Assembly: GCF_001373415.1 (NCBI RefSeq)
Contig: NZ_CDSE01000030.1
Span: 62,001-126,000, forward strand
Length of the DNA stretch: 64,000 nt
Source: Paenibacillus dakarensis
Lineage (GTDB): Bacteria > Bacillota > Bacilli > Paenibacillales > Paenibacillaceae
Reading direction: 5' to 3'
A program made the translations under genes and the position numbers. Of this stretch, positions 60,901-64,000 are shown piece after piece. The notes under the pieces were generated by a model. That model was not told the DNA's origin, searched no databases, and saw only the letters and a list, made by a program, of their open reading frames with translations. How positions within the stretch are numbered: the first letter of the stretch is position 1; every line of letters begins with the position of its first letter.

Positions 60901-61027
60901 TAATTAGAAATATACATAACAACATCGGACCAATGGTTGTGAGCGTGGAGAAGGTGTATGCCTTCACATGATTAATCAGGCCTTGTTCTCTGAATAATTT
61001 TCTTAATTCAAAGCCGATTCCGGCCAT
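57908..61027 (-). CDS. PelG-CotH fusion protein (exopolysaccharide transporter plus CotH kinase)
   Basis: This single 1039-residue frame joins two proteins. Residues 1-455 are PelG, a 12-helix Wzx-like exopolysaccharide exporter (MAGIGFELRKLFREQGL, GGISMVLTRFIADMIFEKKY, VFYAFLSVVPSLVTFVVSVE). At about 475-492 a new hydrophobic helix ends in LSAC (Cys492), exactly like a lipoprotein signal. After a Ser/Glu linker, residues about 540-920 are a CotH kinase domain: KISLRGNTARYTSQKSYKLR, the catalytic loop DNMDTDANNFYLY and metal site FLPWDYDGGWG. A fibronectin-like domain closes it (about 945-1039). PelG should export the polymer, with the kinase part outside the membrane. Confidence 0.88.
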   Translation of the reverse strand: MAGIGFELRKLFREQGLINHVKAYTFSTLTTIGPMLLCIFLIIVLQRFMIASNGTYQDWELYISTMQYAFIFSIIITGGISMVLTRFIADMIFEKKYEHLLSSFYGALIICLPLTALAAWLFLQGVSAGIGYKVASYLFFMELVVVWLQSVYLSALKDYTRIVRSFLIGIVISLLTGFILLTFTSMNATTAAVFSIDIGFLIIILMSFYHFEQVFPAKQPKQLFAFTSYFKKYPSLFFIGTFMYSGIYMHSFVYWLGEKGVWVAERYAVSFYYDLPVFYAFLSVVPSLVTFVVSVETSFYVKFRNYYKYVIEGGTWIEIDRARKEMQQTLVQSVSFLMQVQLLFTVVSLAIGMKILPKIGFTMAQLDVFTILVLGYFLFIMMFILLHLLLYFDDRRGVLVLSSAFILMNLGFTLWSMKTGSDGLGMLIASLLGLIGGIMRLLHVLRNLDYYTFCSQPLHQAKNKTAAPSKWIGKSFSIIGMLLLSGMVLSACTDATGKEAETKPELKTSSAPASESETHKLSEDKRIYSKDEDDSVKTLYITVLPDKSGKTPELNWYNLNRNTDRYSEENLKVIMQEGKPDGRGPSEGMFGYGASEANAKISLRGNTARYTSQKSYKLRLYDEAGLWLNQRTINLNKHSLDLSRVRNKLSFDLLETLPNITSLRTQFVHVYVKDLSEGGSDSVFKDYGLYTQVEQPNEKFLKSHWLDPYGHLYKVAFFEFNRYPDQIKSQSDPAYDKKKFETILEIKGREDHDKLIQMLDDVNDMSMSIDEVMEKHFDLDNYLTWLAFNILSDNMDTDANNFYLYSPLNSNKWYFLPWDYDGGWGSQRNNRSISDYQQGLSNYWGGILHNRYFRSEQHVNQLKDKIEELSKVINEETVAKQLQIYQKQVETFSFRSPDLDFLPGLKSEIANEFEEITKIPELGKKLFLEDLEKPKPFYLGDVDQDNGSLYFVWENAFDLQGDDLLYDLTVSRDPGFTQIVAEKKSISTTQFTMKELPEGTYYWKVTVRDSKGNSQIAFDSIIYDEEGTFFYGLREFEVE

Positions 61028-62442
61028 GCTTCCACCCCCCCTAGTGATGCATAAAGCTTCTTATAACTGTTAATAAAATCTTCATATTTGTAATGACGGG
61101 AAACTCGCTTCAGTGCGTTATGTCCCATCTCTTCACGGAGCGTCTCCTCTTTGCATAGCTTAATGATGCTCTGTGCTAAAACTTCATAGTGCATAACCGG
61201 AGCAACAATCCCCGCTGGTCCAATACCGTCATTCAGTCCATAAAGCAATTCCTTGCAGCTTCCAACATTGGTTGTGACAAATGGTTTACTACAAGCCATT
61301 CCCTCCAGCACAGCCAATGGCTGCCCTTCACTAATGCTGGTTAACAGTAAAATATCCATCTGCCACAAGTAGTCCATCACTTGAACTTCTCCTGTAAAAA
61401 TCACATCTTGAAGCTCCAGGGATTCCACCATTTGCAGACATTCAACATAATACTCATCATCCTCTTCGATCGGCCCCATAATCATTAATTCTGCTTGTGG
61501 TACTTCTCTTTTAACGATAGCGAAGCATTGAAGCATCGTTTTAATATCTTTTATAGGTACAATTCTGACGACTGCGCCAATCTTCACCTTTCCGTCCACC
61601 GGCCTTGAAGGAATGGTAGAAACATCAGGAAGATTAACTCCATTGGGAATAATACGAATTTTATCGGCTTCACATCCCAGTTCCACTTGTATTTCCTTAT
61701 TTCGGCTAAATAAAGTTGTAATCTGATCTGCAGCATGGTAAACACAGCCTGATAGAGTGTAAAAATATTCAATCCATAAATCTTTAAAGTATCCCCTAAC
61801 CCAATCCGCCTTTATTATTTCTTCTTCACGCTCACGCGAATAAATGCCGTGTTCGGTGAGAATCAACGGTTTACCATGAATATGCTTAGCTAATGCTCCA
61901 ACGACCCCTGCATAACCAGTTGATACACTATGATATACATCAGCTTCAGGAACATCATGGCGAATGGTTAATATCAAAGGCATAATCATAGATCTTACTG
62001 TCCAGAACATCTCTGTAAACGGGACAAGAGAATATTTGGAACGGCACAGTTCTTCAACGACATCAAAATAATCTTTGCTGGACAGAAACTCCGCTGCCGA
62101 CGTAAACCTTGAAGAACGAAACAAATCAAATATATCTTCCCATTTCACTTCACTTTCACCACCGAGCAAGGAACGAAGGGCTGTAATCTGTTTCTCTGCC
62201 AGCCTGAAGTGACGCCCCCATGCTCCTTCCTCATCCAGATAGGCATCAAGAAACACTTCCTTGATTTCAATAACGTTACCAGGAAGAACATACTTGAATT
62301 TTCCTTGCTGTTTACTTTGGGCACCTATGGCGTATATAATGAATTCATTTTCAGGCATTTCCCGGATCATGCTATGAATCCAGCTGGATACTCCACCGGT
62401 GATATAAGGGTAAGAACCTTCCGCAATTATGCATATTTTCAT
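61003..62442 (-). CDS. pelF: PelF-type glycosyltransferase
   Basis: The 479-residue cytosolic GT4 enzyme has the PelF-specific N-terminus ICIIAEGSYPYITGGVSSWI, the DUF3492 region to about 250 (PEADVYHSVSTGYAGVVGAL, PLILTEHGIYSRERE), and the GT4 nucleotide-sugar half (RIIPNGVNLPDVS, VDGKVKIGAVVRIVPIKDI, LLLTSISEGQPLAVLEGMAC). PelF polymerises the Pel backbone from UDP-activated N-acetylhexosamine. It overlaps the fusion gene by 25 bases and the upstream gene by four, so translation is coupled. Confidence 0.92.
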   Translation of the reverse strand: MKICIIAEGSYPYITGGVSSWIHSMIREMPENEFIIYAIGAQSKQQGKFKYVLPGNVIEIKEVFLDAYLDEEGAWGRHFRLAEKQITALRSLLGGESEVKWEDIFDLFRSSRFTSAAEFLSSKDYFDVVEELCRSKYSLVPFTEMFWTVRSMIMPLILTIRHDVPEADVYHSVSTGYAGVVGALAKHIHGKPLILTEHGIYSREREEEIIKADWVRGYFKDLWIEYFYTLSGCVYHAADQITTLFSRNKEIQVELGCEADKIRIIPNGVNLPDVSTIPSRPVDGKVKIGAVVRIVPIKDIKTMLQCFAIVKREVPQAELMIMGPIEEDDEYYVECLQMVESLELQDVIFTGEVQVMDYLWQMDILLLTSISEGQPLAVLEGMACSKPFVTTNVGSCKELLYGLNDGIGPAGIVAPVMHYEVLAQSIIKLCKEETLREEMGHNALKRVSRHYKYEDFINSYKKLYASLGGVEAWPESALN

Positions 62443-64000
62443 CGTTTATCGCCCAATCCGATTTCAAATTTTTCACTTTTCGCATTAACCAGATACGTAT
62501 TTTGATCAATCTTGGTAACCAGGCAATTGTTCAATTTGCCTATTGCTCGTTCCGTTCGCAAAATATAATACAAATCACCATGATAGTTAGAGATCTCACC
62601 GCGAATGGAATGATCATCACGAGTCCATTTCACTTGTGAGTTCAGTGTTTTTTCCATTTCTATGGCCCCTTCAGCAGAAGTTGTTGCCCGCATCCATGGG
62701 TAAGTGGTTTTCAACCGATCCATTTTGAATGCAAAACCTTTATATAGCTCTTCCCAAGACATCTGCTTACCCCGTTCTTCGTCCAAGATATCGTCAGGAT
62801 GGATAAAATGGGAGTAAACCCCAAGTTGAGTTATCGTGCTTGCCTCTGCCCAACGTACAAAAGGAGTATCTACATAACCCGACGTGATTCGGGGCATCTC
62901 AATAATACCGTCTTCCGCCACCTCAAACTCCTGCATATAGGACACATTGTTCATATCTTCTTCATACAACGAAGATATGACCATTAAGTCAGGCCAGGCC
63001 TTTTTCAACGCTTTCCTTCCCTCTTCGTCTAGCATGTTGGACGGTGGTACATAGGTTAACAGCTGGTATTTGGGAAAAGCCTTGTTCGTAAATTCAAGAG
63101 CCTCTGCCACCGATTTAGCCATTGTTTCCATGCTGTCCCAGGGGTTATATTCGTAATAATCAGCTATCTCCCTGCTGGTTTGCAGAGATTGATGATTATA
63201 GCCATGGATTCCGATCTCTCCACCGCTTTTAATCACCTCTCGTCCATAAGAGATCAGATTATGCCGATCCGCATCATCCGGATTCTGAAATGGCTCCTCG
63301 ACCTTGTCGTTATAAGATTGAATAAGCACCGCTGTATATTTCAGACCTGTTCTCTTTGCCACTTTCAACATATCAGGCCACCAGATATCACGATAAAACT
63401 GCGGGATGTCTTTCTGATATGCCTCGTAAATGGCAGGAATCGTTCCTCTCCGAATAGGGGATGGGAAATCATCAATAAATACCAATTTTGAATTGAATAT
63501 TGGATAAATAAAGTCCGGCTCTACCAAACTGATACCGCCCGCAAATAATCCCCTGCTAATTTTCACCTCCAGCATCGTTCCGTTAAAAACTAGAAAGGCG
63601 CCCTGCCCGTAGTTTTTTTTCCACATGAGCGGAATCCCCTCAAGACTGGAGGCTAGAAGTTCTACTGAATCGTCGAGAGCTACTGTATTAGCCACGTTCA
63701 ACATAAACGGATCATCGATGACAAATCCTTTTTCTCCAATTAATACATTTGAATTAAGCTCAATGCCCTGTGTGCTCTTCCATTCACCAGTGGCAGTAAT
63801 ACCAAGTTTCCTATAAATTTGATAGAAAGAAGAATCCTGTTCCAAAATATTGGCAAACATCACGTATCCACCACGATTTACATAATCGGATACCAAGCTA
63901 ATATCATCTAGGGAGTCCAATTGCCTATTGGTAATAATCGTGCTGACGCAGTTCTCCAACTTCAGATAATCATTGAAAACATCGGTGGTTTTTACATTCT
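62439..64000 (-). CDS. DUF2194-like polysaccharide deacetylase-type protein (cut by window edge)
   Basis: The frame stays open to the right edge, with residues NVKTTDVFNDYLKLENCVST in front, so the TTG at 63959 is internal. The visible 520 residues include an alpha/beta region (DYVNRGGYVMFANILEQDSS), VFIDDFPSPIRRG, the NodB-like strand-helix ending GGEIGIHGYNHQS (metal His), YVPPSNMLDEEGRKAL and the late SHFIHPDDILDEERG (His and Asp). This is the layout of DUF2194 proteins found with PelF and PelG. A role in deacetylating the exported polymer, like PelA, is inferred. Confidence 0.8.
   Translation of the reverse strand, partial: NVKTTDVFNDYLKLENCVSTIITNRQLDSLDDISLVSDYVNRGGYVMFANILEQDSSFYQIYRKLGITATGEWKSTQGIELNSNVLIGEKGFVIDDPFMLNVANTVALDDSVELLASSLEGIPLMWKKNYGQGAFLVFNGTMLEVKISRGLFAGGISLVEPDFIYPIFNSKLVFIDDFPSPIRRGTIPAIYEAYQKDIPQFYRDIWWPDMLKVAKRTGLKYTAVLIQSYNDKVEEPFQNPDDADRHNLISYGREVIKSGGEIGIHGYNHQSLQTSREIADYYEYNPWDSMETMAKSVAEALEFTNKAFPKYQLLTYVPPSNMLDEEGRKALKKAWPDLMVISSLYEEDMNNVSYMQEFEVAEDGIIEMPRITSGYVDTPFVRWAEASTITQLGVYSHFIHPDDILDEERGKQMSWEELYKGFAFKMDRLKTTYPWMRATTSAEGAIEMEKTLNSQVKWTRDDHSIRGEISNYHGDLYYILRTERAIGKLNNCLVTKIDQNTYLVNAKSEKFEIGLGDKR

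Noticed and set aside
63625..63816. Open frame on the forward strand inside the DUF2194-like gene
   Set aside because: It lies wholly within a long coding frame on the other strand and has no ribosome site or family likeness.
63959..64000. TTG at 63959 as the start of the DUF2194-like gene
   Set aside because: The same frame continues without a stop to the window edge, so the gene is simply cut off there.

Overview
The window is a chromosomal stretch of a spore-forming Gram-positive bacterium, most likely Paenibacillus or a close relative. This is inferred from several things: AGGAGG-type ribosome sites with frequent TTG and GTG starts, spore-associated families (YheC/YheD-like ATP-grasp, KinB-like orphan histidine kinases, CotH kinase, CwlK-like hydrolase), the futalosine menaquinone genes mqnB and mqnD, and many copper-amine-oxidase 'stalk' and lipoprotein genes. 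No rRNA, tRNA, CRISPR array or intact insertion sequence was seen.

Layout. 1-3.4 kb: end of a spore-coat-type glycosyltransferase with a probable CTG start, a YheC/YheD-like ATP-grasp gene, a YafY-type regulator, a VWA-family protein that seems to lack its VWA domain, and a 53-residue stalk-like protein. 3.5-7.5 kb: a membrane coiled-coil protein, an AIM24 protein, then a preQ1-I riboswitch driving queC-queD-queE-queF. 7.6-8.7 kb: an AT-rich glycine-zipper gene between perfect 20-bp inverted repeats that look like insertion-sequence ends, with a decayed element to the right. 8.8-14 kb: dps with a PerR-like box, an NhaP-type antiporter, a GNAT acetyltransferase, a Tyr-rich small protein and a YflT/YsnF stress protein. 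14.2-17.6 kb: an isoprenoid-synthase-like gene followed by a small nitrile-hydratase-leader-like peptide ending in Trp, a structured RNA candidate, and a convergent sensor kinase. 17.9-20.1 kb: a divergent MurE-like ligase overlapping an Asp/Glu racemase gene. 20.4-36.9 kb: mostly housekeeping and hypothetical genes (cyclophilin lipoprotein, methyltransferase, SDR, AEC transporter, MalY/PatB, CwlK-like, mqnB-mqnD, mug, ECF sigma with anti-sigma, ypsA-like, ald). 37-54.6 kb: a diguanylate cyclase, a second orphan kinase, a TPR protein, an ABC-2 exporter operon, a thioredoxin-like gene, an asymmetric heterodimeric ABC exporter, and a MacB-like ATPase with a giant FtsX-type permease. 54.8-64 kb: a secreted LRR/stalk protein convergent with a Pel-like exopolysaccharide operon that runs off the right edge.

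Two parts stand out. The first is the pair at 14252-15513. The enzyme keeps both Asp-rich prenyl-diphosphate motifs and the peptide ends in a Trp. This has the logic of ComQ-ComX pheromones, but the precursor leader is of the nitrile hydratase (NHLP) type, and a membrane histidine kinase sits next door. The second is the operon at 56494-64000, in which PelG is fused in frame to a CotH-type kinase domain and is joined by PelF, a DUF2194-like deacetylase, a VTC polyphosphate-polymerase-type protein and a DUF4956 membrane protein. Functions are assigned from remembered family motifs only; no database search was possible.
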